NCBI GenBank assembly: GCA_017455225.1 | Contig: JAFTBL010000122.1 | Location: 1-10,538 of the forward strand | Direction: 5' to 3' | Length of the DNA: 10,538 nt | Origin: Oscillospiraceae bacterium | GTDB taxonomy: Bacteria; Bacillota_A; Clostridia; Oscillospirales; Oscillospiraceae | Program-made: the position numbers and the translations under genes | The notes under the pieces: generated by a model | Told to the model about the DNA's origin: nothing | The model's database searches: none | What the model saw: the letters and a program-made list of their open reading frames with translations, nothing else | Part shown: one piece after another, positions 1-6,311 of the stretch | Position numbering within the stretch: position 1 is the first letter of the stretch | How the letters are laid out: each line of letters begins with the position of its first letter

Positions 1-63
1 TATTCTTTTTTATCTGCTGTCACACATCATTGTATAACCTACAGTGCAATCCACGGTTTTTCT

Positions 64-91
64 TTGCAAACGGCGGAAAGTGTGGTATGCT
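64..91 (+). promoter_or_regulatory. Candidate sigma-A promoter for recG
   Basis: TTGCAA (64-69) lies 16 bp before TATGCT (86-91), and TGG directly before the -10 gives an extended -10 (TGN). Transcription would begin near base 98, leaving a leader of about 33 nt to the recG GTG at 131. The -35 matches only four of six consensus positions. The rest of bases 1-97 is AT-rich and shows no gene; the T-rich stretch at 5-11 could be the tail of an upstream terminator, but its stem would be outside the window. Confidence 0.5.
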
Positions 92-130
92 GAAGGGGAA
101 CGATCCGGAAGAAGGGGGGTATGAGTCGCC

Positions 131-2185
131 GTGGCAGAGCTGCAGACCGACGTGCGCTACGTCAAGGGCATCGGGGAGACCCGGGCCAAGGCGCTGGCAA
201 AGCTGGAGATCCGTACGCTGCGGGATCTCATCTCCTACTTCCCCCGCGCCTATGAGGATCGCACCCTCATGCGCCCCATCCGGGAGCTGGTGCTGGGCGA
301 ATACGCCTGTGTGAAGGCCATGGTGGCCGACGAGCCCACCGCCCGCCGCATCTCCGGCGGGCGCACCATCGTCAAGCTCCGGGCGGTGGATTCCTCCGGC
401 GTGCTGGACGTGATCTTTTTCAACCAGGCCTACCGGCGGGACAGCCTGCACACCGGCGAGGTCTATGTGTTTTTCGGCAAGGTGGAGGGCAATCTGACCC
501 GCCGCCAAATGACCAACCCGGTGCTGGAGCGGGAGGGTCAGCAGCTGCTGACCGGGCGCATCATGCCCGTCTACCCCCTCACCGCCGGCATCAGTCAGAC
601 GCTGCTCAGCCGCAGTGTGCGGCAGGGGCTGGACGCCTGCCGGGATCTGCTGCCAGACGTGCTGCCTGACGACGTACGGCAGGCACACGAATTGTGTTAT
701 GTAAACTACGCTTATGAGCACATACACTTCCCCGACTCGCCGGAGGCGCTGGAGGTAGCGCGGCGGCGGCTGGTGTTTGAGGAGCTGTTTCTTTTAAGCT
801 GCGGGCTGCATCTGCTGCGCAGCCGCCGCAAGGATGTGGCGGGCCCCGCCTGCCGCAAGGCGGACATGACGCCCTTTTACGAGGCACTGCCCTTCACTCT
901 CACCGGCGCCCAGCGGCGCGCCATTGAGGACGCCACGGCCGATATGGCGGGGCAGCGCCCCATGAATCGGCTGTGTCAGGGCGACGTGGGCAGCGGCAAG
1001 ACCATGGTGGCCGCCGCGTGCATCTGGTTCGCCGCCCAAAGCGGGTGGCAGAGCGCCATGATGGCGCCCACGGAGATCCTCGCCCGGCAGCACTATGAGA
1101 ATCTGGCGCCTCTGTTCGCCCGGTTCGGCCTGCGCTGCGCCCTGCTGACCGGCTCCACCAAAGCCGCGCAGCGGCGGGAGATCGTGCAGGGTCTGCAAAG
1201 CGGTGACATTGCGCTGGCCATCGGCACCCACGCGCTGCTGACGGAGGACGTGAGCTACGCCCGGCTGGGCCTTGTGGTCACCGACGAACAGCATCGCTTC
1301 GGCGTCAATCAGCGTTCGGCGCTGGGGAAAAAGGCGGAAAACCCCCATATGCTGGTGCTCTCCGCCACCCCCATCCCCCGCACGCTGGCGCTGGTGATCT
1401 ACGGCGATCTGGACGTGTCGGCGGTGAACGAGCTGCCGCCGGGGCGGCAGAAGGTGGATACCTTTGCCGTGGGAGAGCCCTACCGGGCGCGGATCAACGC
1501 CTTTTTGCGCAAGCAGGTAGAGGCGGGACACCAGGTGTTCATTGTGTGCCCGCTGGTGGGTGAGGCGGACACCGTGCCCGACGAGCGCAAGGCGGCCACC
1601 GCCTACGCCGAGCACCTGCGCAGCAGCGTGTTCCCCGATCTGCGCGTTTCCCTGCTCCACGGCAAGATGAAGCCGAAGGAAAAAGAGCAGGTCATGGCGG
1701 ACTTTGCCGCCGGGCACAGCGATATTCTGGTGTCCACCACGGTGGTGGAGGTAGGCGTGGACGTGCCCAACGCCAATACCATGGTGGTGGAAAACGCGGA
1801 GCGGTTCGGTCTGAGCCAGCTGCACCAGCTGCGGGGGCGTGTCGGCCGGGGCAGCGCCAAGTCCTACTGCATCCTGCTCAGCAACAGTGACAGCGATGAG
1901 ACACGCCAGCGGCTGAAGGTGATGACCTCCACCAACGACGGCTTCCGCATCGCAGAGGAGGATCTGAAGCTGCGGGGCCCCGGCGACTTTTTCGGTGCCC
2001 GGCAGCACGGTCTTCCGGCACTGAAGGTGGCGGATCTGAGCTGTGACATGCGCCTTTTGGACGAGGCGCAGCGCGCCGCCAAGGAGCTGATGCGCGCCGA
2101 CCCGGCGCTGAAGGCGCCGGAGCACCGGCCCCTGCGGCAGCGGATCGACGAGCTGTTCGCCCTTCACGCTGAGAGCATGAATTAA
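131..2185 (+). CDS. recG: ATP-dependent DNA helicase RecG
   Basis: RecG is a superfamily 2 double-strand translocase that reverses stalled replication forks and migrates Holliday junctions and D-/R-loops in the cytoplasm. The 684-residue length is usual for the family. The N-terminal VKGIGETRAKAL (11-22) is the typical RecG opening, followed by the OB-fold wedge domain (roughly 55-135). Helicase motifs in order: Walker A GDVGSGKT (284-291), DEQH box (385-388), motif III SATPIPRT (411-418), motif VI QLRGRVGR (566-573), then the GPGDFFG..QHG segment of the translocation (TRG) region (616-627). The start is GTG at 131: an in-frame stop lies at 122-124, an AAGGGGGG ribosome site at 112-119 is 11 nt upstream, and the homologous N-terminus begins right there. 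The gene stands alone on the plus strand, and its stop codon abuts a hairpin terminator. All catalytic motifs are intact. Confidence 0.98.
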   Translation: MAELQTDVRYVKGIGETRAKALAKLEIRTLRDLISYFPRAYEDRTLMRPIRELVLGEYACVKAMVADEPTARRISGGRTIVKLRAVDSSGVLDVIFFNQAYRRDSLHTGEVYVFFGKVEGNLTRRQMTNPVLEREGQQLLTGRIMPVYPLTAGISQTLLSRSVRQGLDACRDLLPDVLPDDVRQAHELCYVNYAYEHIHFPDSPEALEVARRRLVFEELFLLSCGLHLLRSRRKDVAGPACRKADMTPFYEALPFTLTGAQRRAIEDATADMAGQRPMNRLCQGDVGSGKTMVAAACIWFAAQSGWQSAMMAPTEILARQHYENLAPLFARFGLRCALLTGSTKAAQRREIVQGLQSGDIALAIGTHALLTEDVSYARLGLVVTDEQHRFGVNQRSALGKKAENPHMLVLSATPIPRTLALVIYGDLDVSAVNELPPGRQKVDTFAVGEPYRARINAFLRKQVEAGHQVFIVCPLVGEADTVPDERKAATAYAEHLRSSVFPDLRVSLLHGKMKPKEKEQVMADFAAGHSDILVSTTVVEVGVDVPNANTMVVENAERFGLSQLHQLRGRVGRGSAKSYCILLSNSDSDETRQRLKVMTSTNDGFRIAEEDLKLRGPGDFFGARQHGLPALKVADLSCDMRLLDEAQRAAKELMRADPALKAPEHRPLRQRIDELFALHAESMN

Positions 2186-2221
2186 AAAACGGCTGCGGCC
2201 CCATGGGTCGCAGCCGTTTTT
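2184..2221. terminator. Bidirectional intrinsic terminator between recG and the YkuD lipoprotein gene
   Basis: An 11-bp stem (2190-2200 with 2206-2216, one G-U pair; core CGGCTGCG/CGCAGCCG) encloses a 5-nt loop. Five T follow on the plus strand (2217-2221) and six A precede it (2184-2189), giving a U-tract in both directions. It starts 5 nt after the recG TAA, and the TGA of the opposing gene (2221-2223) touches its other side, so both convergent genes end in the same structure. Confidence 0.9.
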
Positions 2222-3051
2222 CAGTTTTCGTCCTCCGGCAGCATGCTCTCCGCCGCCTCCGGCGGTGTTCCCGCGTCCTGCGGCACTCCCGGCTCCTGCG
2301 CGGAAAGCATCACCTCATCCTGCACCGGCGGTGTGACCGGCTCGTAGCTGTGCCACGGGCTGGCGGGGTCGGGATCGGTGGGATCCCAGTTCCGGCAGGT
2401 CAGATTATGGCTGATCTTGGGCGCTTCGGGTCTTCCCAGCGGGCCGGGCACGGGATCATCGTAAAACTCCACCGCCTCAATGTCGTACTTGTGCTGATAG
2501 ATCCACAATGCGTCCGCGATCTGCAGCCGGACGCACCCGGCGGAGGCGGAGGTGCCCAGCTTGTCAAACTCCTCATACTGCAGCGAGCCATTGTCCCACC
2601 ACTCCTCATAGGGCACTGAGTGGAACAGGATGCTGCCCTCGATCTGGGTAACGTAGCGGCCGCATACGCCGTGGACCAGCCCCAGCCACTCCCAGCGGTT
2701 CTTGCCGTACAGATAGATCACCCGATCCCGGGGCGTGTCCGCCCCGGTGGAGCAGATCATGGCCTTCACCGGTTGGGAATACCGGTCCTCCTCATCTGCG
2801 GCGTAGACGGTCACGGTGTTGCAGGTGGTATTCACCCGCAGAAAATAGAGATAGTCATCCTCCCGGATCACCGGGTCGTCCTGATAGGGATCCGGCAGCT
2901 GGCGGGGCAGCTTTTCCTCGCCCCAGCGGGTGGCAGCAGAACGGTCTGCCGCCGGTTTGCCCACAGGCTGCACCGGCTGGATGGACGCGCCGCAGCCTGC
3001 CAACAGCGTCAGCAGCGCAAAGCACGCCAGCACCCGGCTCACTCGTCCCAT
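2221..3051 (-). CDS. Lipoprotein with YkuD-type L,D-transpeptidase catalytic domain
   Basis: A predicted exported lipoprotein of 276 residues. It has a basic n-region (R3, R6), a hydrophobic stretch (7-18) and a lipobox L17-A18-G19-C20, so Cys20 should be lipidated and the protein anchored on the outer face of the membrane. A proline-rich linker leads into a YkuD fold (about 66-200) with catalytic-type residues H144, S170 and C173 in SAGCVRL, the S-x-G-C signature of L,D-transpeptidases. Family members form 3-3 peptidoglycan crosslinks or attach proteins to the wall; the exact substrate here is unknown. The tail (about 201-276) is rich in Pro, Asp and Glu and has no recognised domain. The ATG at 3051 is chosen for the signal peptide and an AAGGGAG ribosome site (3059-3065, 7-nt spacing). 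It overlaps the end of the upstream NudC-like gene by 13 nt, implying co-transcription and translational coupling. Confidence 0.88.
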   Translation of the reverse strand: MGRVSRVLACFALLTLLAGCGASIQPVQPVGKPAADRSAATRWGEEKLPRQLPDPYQDDPVIREDDYLYFLRVNTTCNTVTVYAADEEDRYSQPVKAMICSTGADTPRDRVIYLYGKNRWEWLGLVHGVCGRYVTQIEGSILFHSVPYEEWWDNGSLQYEEFDKLGTSASAGCVRLQIADALWIYQHKYDIEAVEFYDDPVPGPLGRPEAPKISHNLTCRNWDPTDPDPASPWHSYEPVTPPVQDEVMLSAQEPGVPQDAGTPPEAAESMLPEDEN

Positions 3052-3875
3052 ATCGCCGCTCCCTTCAGGCGAAACCGCTCGATCATCTCCGCGGTCAGGC
3101 TCACCCCGTCGTCGTGAGGCGTCAAGTCGGTGCGCTCCGCCCAGAACGCCTCCTTCAGTTCGTCTTCCTCCAACGTGATGTTGCCGCTGCCGTCCAGCCG
3201 GCAGAAAAAGCCCGCCAGCAGAGTGTCCGTCAGCGCCCAGGGCTGGCTCTTGTAGTAGCGGATGTCCTTCACCCGCAATCCCACTTCCTCCGCCACCTCC
3301 CGGCGCACAGTGTCCTCCAGCGTTTCTCCGATCTCCACGAAGCCAGCCACCAGCGCGTCACCCCGATAGGGGCGATCCCGGTATCTGGTCAGCAGCAGCC
3401 GCTCCCCGTCCGTCACCGCCACGATCACCACCGGACACAGCTTGGGGTACTCGATCAGGCCGCACCGGGGGCAGACCATGGCTCGCTCGATCTTGCTGGG
3501 CTCCGCCGGGGCACCGCAGCGGCCGCAGAAGGCGCGGCTTTCGTACCAGCGGCAGAGCTGCAAACCCGTCAGCGCTGCAAAGGCAGTCTCCAGCGGGCGC
3601 ACCTGCCGCAGCTGCTGGCGGTCAAAAAACGCGCAGCCCTCCGGCGCCGTCTCCGGCGCGGCGACGAGATAGCACCCGGCGCCGTCCAGTGCAAAAACGT
3701 GGCGGGCACCGTTTGTATCAAGCGCCAGCGAGCCGAACCGGGGCAGCGCCCAGCGCCCCACCTCCCCCTGCAGCAGCACGCCCTTCTTCCCGACGCACAG
3801 CGCCAGATCCTCCGCCCCGGCGGGGCGCAGGGAATAGGTGCGGTCAAAGCGGTGGGGTGCGATATCCTGTATCAT
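3039..3875 (-). CDS. nudC: NADH pyrophosphatase/NAD-cap hydrolase NudC-like Nudix protein
   Basis: NudC-family enzymes cleave the pyrophosphate of NADH/NAD to NMN(H) and AMP, and in some bacteria remove the NAD cap from RNA. This 278-residue protein has the family layout: a variable N-terminal domain (1-110), a zinc ribbon with C117/C120 and C135/C138, then a Nudix domain with a complete Nudix box (G178, E184, R192-E193, E196-E197, G199) matching GX5EX7REUXEEXGU. SQPW (210-213), the family hallmark after the Nudix box, is present, but the usual PFP that follows is replaced by ALT, so NADH preference is less certain. The start is ATG 3875, with AAGAGG at 3883-3888 (7-nt spacing). An in-frame upstream ATG at 3947 is rejected because the promoter -10 (3919-3924) lies downstream of it. 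The gene is transcribed divergently from uvrC and overlaps the lipoprotein gene by 13 nt. Confidence 0.88.
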   Translation of the reverse strand: MIQDIAPHRFDRTYSLRPAGAEDLALCVGKKGVLLQGEVGRWALPRFGSLALDTNGARHVFALDGAGCYLVAAPETAPEGCAFFDRQQLRQVRPLETAFAALTGLQLCRWYESRAFCGRCGAPAEPSKIERAMVCPRCGLIEYPKLCPVVIVAVTDGERLLLTRYRDRPYRGDALVAGFVEIGETLEDTVRREVAEEVGLRVKDIRYYKSQPWALTDTLLAGFFCRLDGSGNITLEEDELKEAFWAERTDLTPHDDGVSLTAEMIERFRLKGAAIWDE

Positions 3876-3918
3876 ATGTGAACCTCTTTTCCGTAAGTAA
3901 AAGCCAATGGCAGGAGAT

Positions 3919-3947
3919 ATTATACCGTTCTTCGACAAAAAAAGCAA
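3919..3947 (-). promoter_or_regulatory. Promoter of the nudC-lipoprotein transcription unit
   Basis: Read on the minus strand, TTGCTT (3947-3942), a 17-bp spacer and a perfect TATAAT (3924-3919). Transcription should start near 3912, giving a leader of about 36 nt before the ATG at 3875. The -35 is weak (three of six), but the -10 and spacing are consensus. The -35 ends 2 bp from the -35 of the divergent uvrC promoter. Confidence 0.75.
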
Positions 3948-3949
3948 CC

Positions 3950-3978
3950 TTGTCAGCGTCGCCCTCCCATGCTATACT
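3950..3978 (+). promoter_or_regulatory. Promoter of uvrC
   Basis: TTGTCA (3950-3955), a 17-bp spacer and TATACT (3973-3978), with TGC before the -10 making it an extended -10. The predicted start near 3985 gives a short leader of about 25 nt that contains the ribosome binding site. No SOS (LexA/DinR-type) operator was recognised by eye. Confidence 0.8.
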
Positions 3979-3994
3979 GATAGGCAGAATGCGG

Positions 3995-4002
3995 AAAGGA
4001 GG
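3995..4002 (+). promoter_or_regulatory. Ribosome binding site fixing the uvrC GTG start
   Basis: AAAGGAGG sits 7 nt before GTG 4010. It rules out the in-frame ATG at 3989, which lies upstream of this site and only a few bases from the predicted transcript start. Confidence 0.88.
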
Positions 4003-4009
4003 CGGGAGC

Positions 4010-5836
4010 GTGACGAAGGACGAGCTGCGGCGAAAGGCCAACGATCTGCCGCTGGAGCCGGGCGTCTATCTGATGATGGACAAGACCGGGCAGGTCATCT
4101 ACGTGGGCAAGGCGAAAAAGCTGAAAAACCGGGTGAGCCAGTATTTTCAGGAAAATGCCGGCCACAACGACAAGACCCGCGCCATGGTGGCCCAGGTGGA
4201 CCGGTTCGACACCATTTTCGTGCGCTCGGAGTTTGAGGCGCTGATTTTGGAAAACTCCCTTATCAAGCGTCATCAGCCCCGCTACAACATCCTTTTGAAG
4301 GACGACAAGGGCTATCCCTTCGTGCGTTTGGGAAAAAACGAGCCCTATCCCCGCTTCACCATGGTCAGCAAGCCCGCCGACGACGGCGCCCGGTATTTTG
4401 GCCCCTTCGGCGGCCGGCGGGAGACCCATCTGGCCATCGACGCGGTGTGCACAGCATTGAAGCTGCCCACCTGCAGCCGCCGCTTCCCTCGTGACATCGG
4501 CAAGGAGCGGCCGTGCCTGAACTACCACATCGGAAAGTGCGACGGCTTCTGCCTGCCGGACGGGCCGGGCGAGGCGGTGTATCAGGAGCGGATCGAGCAG
4601 GCCTGCCGTCTGTTCGGCGGCAAGCTGCGCCAGCTGGAGCGGGAGCTGACGGAACAGATGGAGCAGGCCGCCGAATCGCTCCAGTTCGAGGCGGCCGCCC
4701 AGCTGCGGGACCGGGCGCGAGCCATCTCTGTGCTGAGCAAGCAGCAGCAGGTGATCGCCGGGGTGTGCGCCGACACAGACGTGTGGGGACTATACAACGG
4801 GCAGGTGCGCTGGGGCTGCGCCGTGCTGCACGTGGAAAACGGCAGCCTGCTGGGGCGGGAGGTCAAGGTCTTCCCCGCCGCCGCTGACGGCGAGGAAGGG
4901 GATGTGCTGGCCGCCGTGCTGGGGCAGTACTATCTGCAGCGCTCCGTGCTGCCCCGCGAGATCGTGCTGCCCACCCTCTGGGAGGGGGCGGACACCTTCG
5001 CCGCCCTGCTGACCGGGCAGGTGGGGCACCGGGTCACCCTTCGGGTTCCCCAGCGGGGCAAACGGGCGGAGCTGATGGCCATGGCCGAGCGCAACGCCAG
5101 GGAGGAGGTGGAGCGCGTCACCTCCGACAGCGAGCGTACCTCCAAAACTCTGGAGGAGTTAGGCGCACTGGCGGGGCTGGCGCAGGCGCCCCGCCGTCTG
5201 GAATCCTATGATATCTCCAACCTGCGCTCGGACGACATGGTGGCGTCCATGGTGGTGTTTCAGGACGGCAAGCCCCTCAAGCGGGATTACCGCCGGTTCC
5301 AGATCAAAACGCTGACCCAGCCGGACGACTACGCCGCCATGCGGGAGGTGCTGACCCGGCGCCTGCGCCGGTATCTGGACGGTGACGAAAAATTTGCCCC
5401 GCTGCCGGATCTTCTGCTGATCGACGGCGGTGAGATGCACGCCAAGGCCGCGCTGGAGGCCACCTCCGCGCTGGGGCTGACCATTCCCATCCTCGGCATG
5501 GTGAAGGACGACCGGCACCGCACCCGGGCACTGGTGACAGTGGAGGGGCAGGAGCTGGGCATCCAGCACAGTCCGCCGCTGTTCGCGCTGATCGGGCGGG
5601 TGCAGGAGGAGGTGCACCGCTTCGCCATCACCTACCACCGGCAAAAGCACACCCGCAGTGCCTACCGGGGCAAGCTGGACGGCATCCCCGGGCTGGGAGC
5701 GGAGCGCCGGAAAGCGCTTTTGAAGGCCTTCGGCACCGTGCGTGCAGTAACGGAGGCGGAGGAGGACGCGCTGGCGGCGGTGGTACCGAAAGCGGTGGCC
5801 GCCGCGATCTACCGGAAATTCCACGAGCGGGCATAA
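4010..5836 (+). CDS. uvrC: Excinuclease ABC subunit C (UvrC)
   Basis: UvrC makes both incisions flanking a DNA lesion once UvrA/UvrB have marked it (nucleotide excision repair). From GTG 4010 the protein has 608 residues, normal for UvrC. Domains: GIY-YIG nuclease for the 3' cut (GVY at 18-20, YVGKAKKL at 31-38); a cysteine cluster C155, C169, C177, C181 spaced like the four Fe-S ligands reported for E. coli UvrC; a UVR motif that contacts UvrB (about 205-240); an RNase H-like nuclease for the 5' cut with DISN (401-404), IDGGEMH (471-477) and H536 in RVQEEVHRFAITYHRQ; and a C-terminal helix-hairpin-helix region (about 555-608, GIPGLG). All expected catalytic residues are visible. The gene diverges from nudC, has its own promoter, and its TAA is followed after 4 nt by a terminator hairpin. 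uvrA and uvrB are not in the window. Confidence 0.98.
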   Translation: MTKDELRRKANDLPLEPGVYLMMDKTGQVIYVGKAKKLKNRVSQYFQENAGHNDKTRAMVAQVDRFDTIFVRSEFEALILENSLIKRHQPRYNILLKDDKGYPFVRLGKNEPYPRFTMVSKPADDGARYFGPFGGRRETHLAIDAVCTALKLPTCSRRFPRDIGKERPCLNYHIGKCDGFCLPDGPGEAVYQERIEQACRLFGGKLRQLERELTEQMEQAAESLQFEAAAQLRDRARAISVLSKQQQVIAGVCADTDVWGLYNGQVRWGCAVLHVENGSLLGREVKVFPAAADGEEGDVLAAVLGQYYLQRSVLPREIVLPTLWEGADTFAALLTGQVGHRVTLRVPQRGKRAELMAMAERNAREEVERVTSDSERTSKTLEELGALAGLAQAPRRLESYDISNLRSDDMVASMVVFQDGKPLKRDYRRFQIKTLTQPDDYAAMREVLTRRLRRYLDGDEKFAPLPDLLLIDGGEMHAKAALEATSALGLTIPILGMVKDDRHRTRALVTVEGQELGIQHSPPLFALIGRVQEEVHRFAITYHRQKHTRSAYRGKLDGIPGLGAERRKALLKAFGTVRAVTEAEEDALAAVVPKAVAAAIYRKFHERA

Positions 5837-5837
5837 G

Positions 5838-5870
5838 AAACGGCCGCAGTCCTGTGACTGCGGCCGTTTT
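5838..5870. terminator. Intrinsic terminator between convergent uvrC and ptsH
   Basis: A perfect 11-bp stem, CGGCCGCAGTC (5841-5851) with GACTGCGGCCG (5856-5866), around a 4-nt CTGT loop, followed by TTTT (5867-5870). On the minus strand the tail is TTTCTT, weaker but perhaps enough to end ptsH transcripts as well. The stem core resembles that of the recG terminator. Confidence 0.87.
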
Positions 5871-5881
5871 ACGTGCTGTGT

Positions 5882-6145
5882 TTACTCGCCGAAATTGTTC
5901 TCGATCAGATCGGCCAGAGCCTTGACAGCCTCCTCCTGATCCACGCCGTCGGCGATCAGAGTGATGGTCGTGCCCTGCACGATGCCCAGCGACAGAACGC
6001 CCAGCAGGCTCTTGGCGTTGACGCGGCGCTCCTCCTTCTCCACCCAGATGCCGCTTTTGAACTCATTGGCCTTCTGGATAAAATAGGTGGCGGGTCTGGC
6101 GTGCAGGCCGACCTCATTGTTTACGGTGATTTCCTGCGTATACAT
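5882..6145 (-). CDS. ptsH: Phosphocarrier protein HPr
   Basis: HPr is the small cytoplasmic carrier that passes phosphate from enzyme I to the sugar-specific EIIA proteins of the phosphotransferase system. The 87 residues match the family length. His15 lies in VGLHARPAT (12-20), the enzyme I phosphorylation site. Ser46 lies in NAKSLLGVLSLG (43-54), the HPr kinase/phosphorylase site that, in Firmicutes, makes HPr a corepressor of CcpA. His15 distinguishes it from the Crh paralogue, which has Gln there. ATG 6145 is preceded by AAAGGAG (6156-6162, 10-nt spacing). ptsI is not adjacent; the gene is followed only by the shared terminator and is driven by its own promoter in the gap behind mutS2, so it appears monocistronic. 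Confidence 0.95.
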   Translation of the reverse strand: MYTQEITVNNEVGLHARPATYFIQKANEFKSGIWVEKEERRVNAKSLLGVLSLGIVQGTTITLIADGVDQEEAVKALADLIENNFGE

Positions 6146-6173
6146 CCGATCAGCTCTCCTTTATTGTTCCATC

Positions 6174-6194
6174 TGGTTTGATGACATAAAACCA
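6174..6194 (-). promoter_or_regulatory. Small inverted repeat in the ptsH leader
   Basis: TGGTTT (6174-6179) and AAACCA (6189-6194) can pair in the ptsH leader RNA around a 9-nt loop, with one further G-U pair. The hairpin falls between the predicted transcript start and the ribosome site. It may stabilise the 5' end or be fortuitous; it matches no riboswitch I know. Confidence 0.3.
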
Positions 6195-6209
6195 AGCCTT
6201 TGCACGGAT

Positions 6210-6238
6210 ATTATACCGAAACGGCAGAAAGAATGCAA
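6210..6238 (-). promoter_or_regulatory. Promoter of ptsH with possible UP element
   Basis: On the minus strand, TTGCAT (6238-6233), a 17-bp spacer and a perfect TATAAT (6215-6210). Transcription should start near 6203, leaving a leader of about 57 nt. An A/T tract (6252-6261) lies about -49 to -58 from the start, where a distal UP element would be; this fits strong HPr expression. The remaining bases to the mutS2 stop (6262-6311) are AT-rich and hold no gene. Confidence 0.78.
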
Positions 6239-6311
6239 TGGGGTTTCCCACAAATTTTTTTCATAAAGATGCTGTTTAGGACATAATTTTTGTTGTTTTT
6301 CACAAAAACAG

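Noticed and set aside
13..60. Possible minus-strand promoter diverging from recG (TATACA-like -10)
   Set aside because: No acceptable -35 lies 16-18 bp away, and no minus-strand gene is visible before the window edge.
121..255. ATG-initiated 44-codon frame overlapping the recG start, as a possible leader peptide
   Set aside because: The ribosome site at 112-119 is only 1 nt from this ATG but 11 nt from the recG GTG, and the product is Arg/Gly-rich frame noise over the recG coding sequence.
3876..3947. Longer version of the NudC-like protein starting at ATG 3947
   Set aside because: The extension would lie across the promoter -35/-10 and upstream of the predicted transcript start, and the ATG at 3875 has its own ribosome site.
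3689..4009. Longer uvrC starting upstream, including ATG 3989
   Set aside because: The family N-terminus begins just after GTG 4010, which has a near-perfect AAAGGAGG site; upstream codons lie in the divergent promoter or in nudC.
6294..6310. TGTTTTT/AAAAACA palindrome after mutS2 as a terminator
   Set aside because: The stem is almost all A-T with a 3-nt loop, far too weak for a typical intrinsic terminator, so I do not call one for mutS2; some read-through into ptsH is possible.
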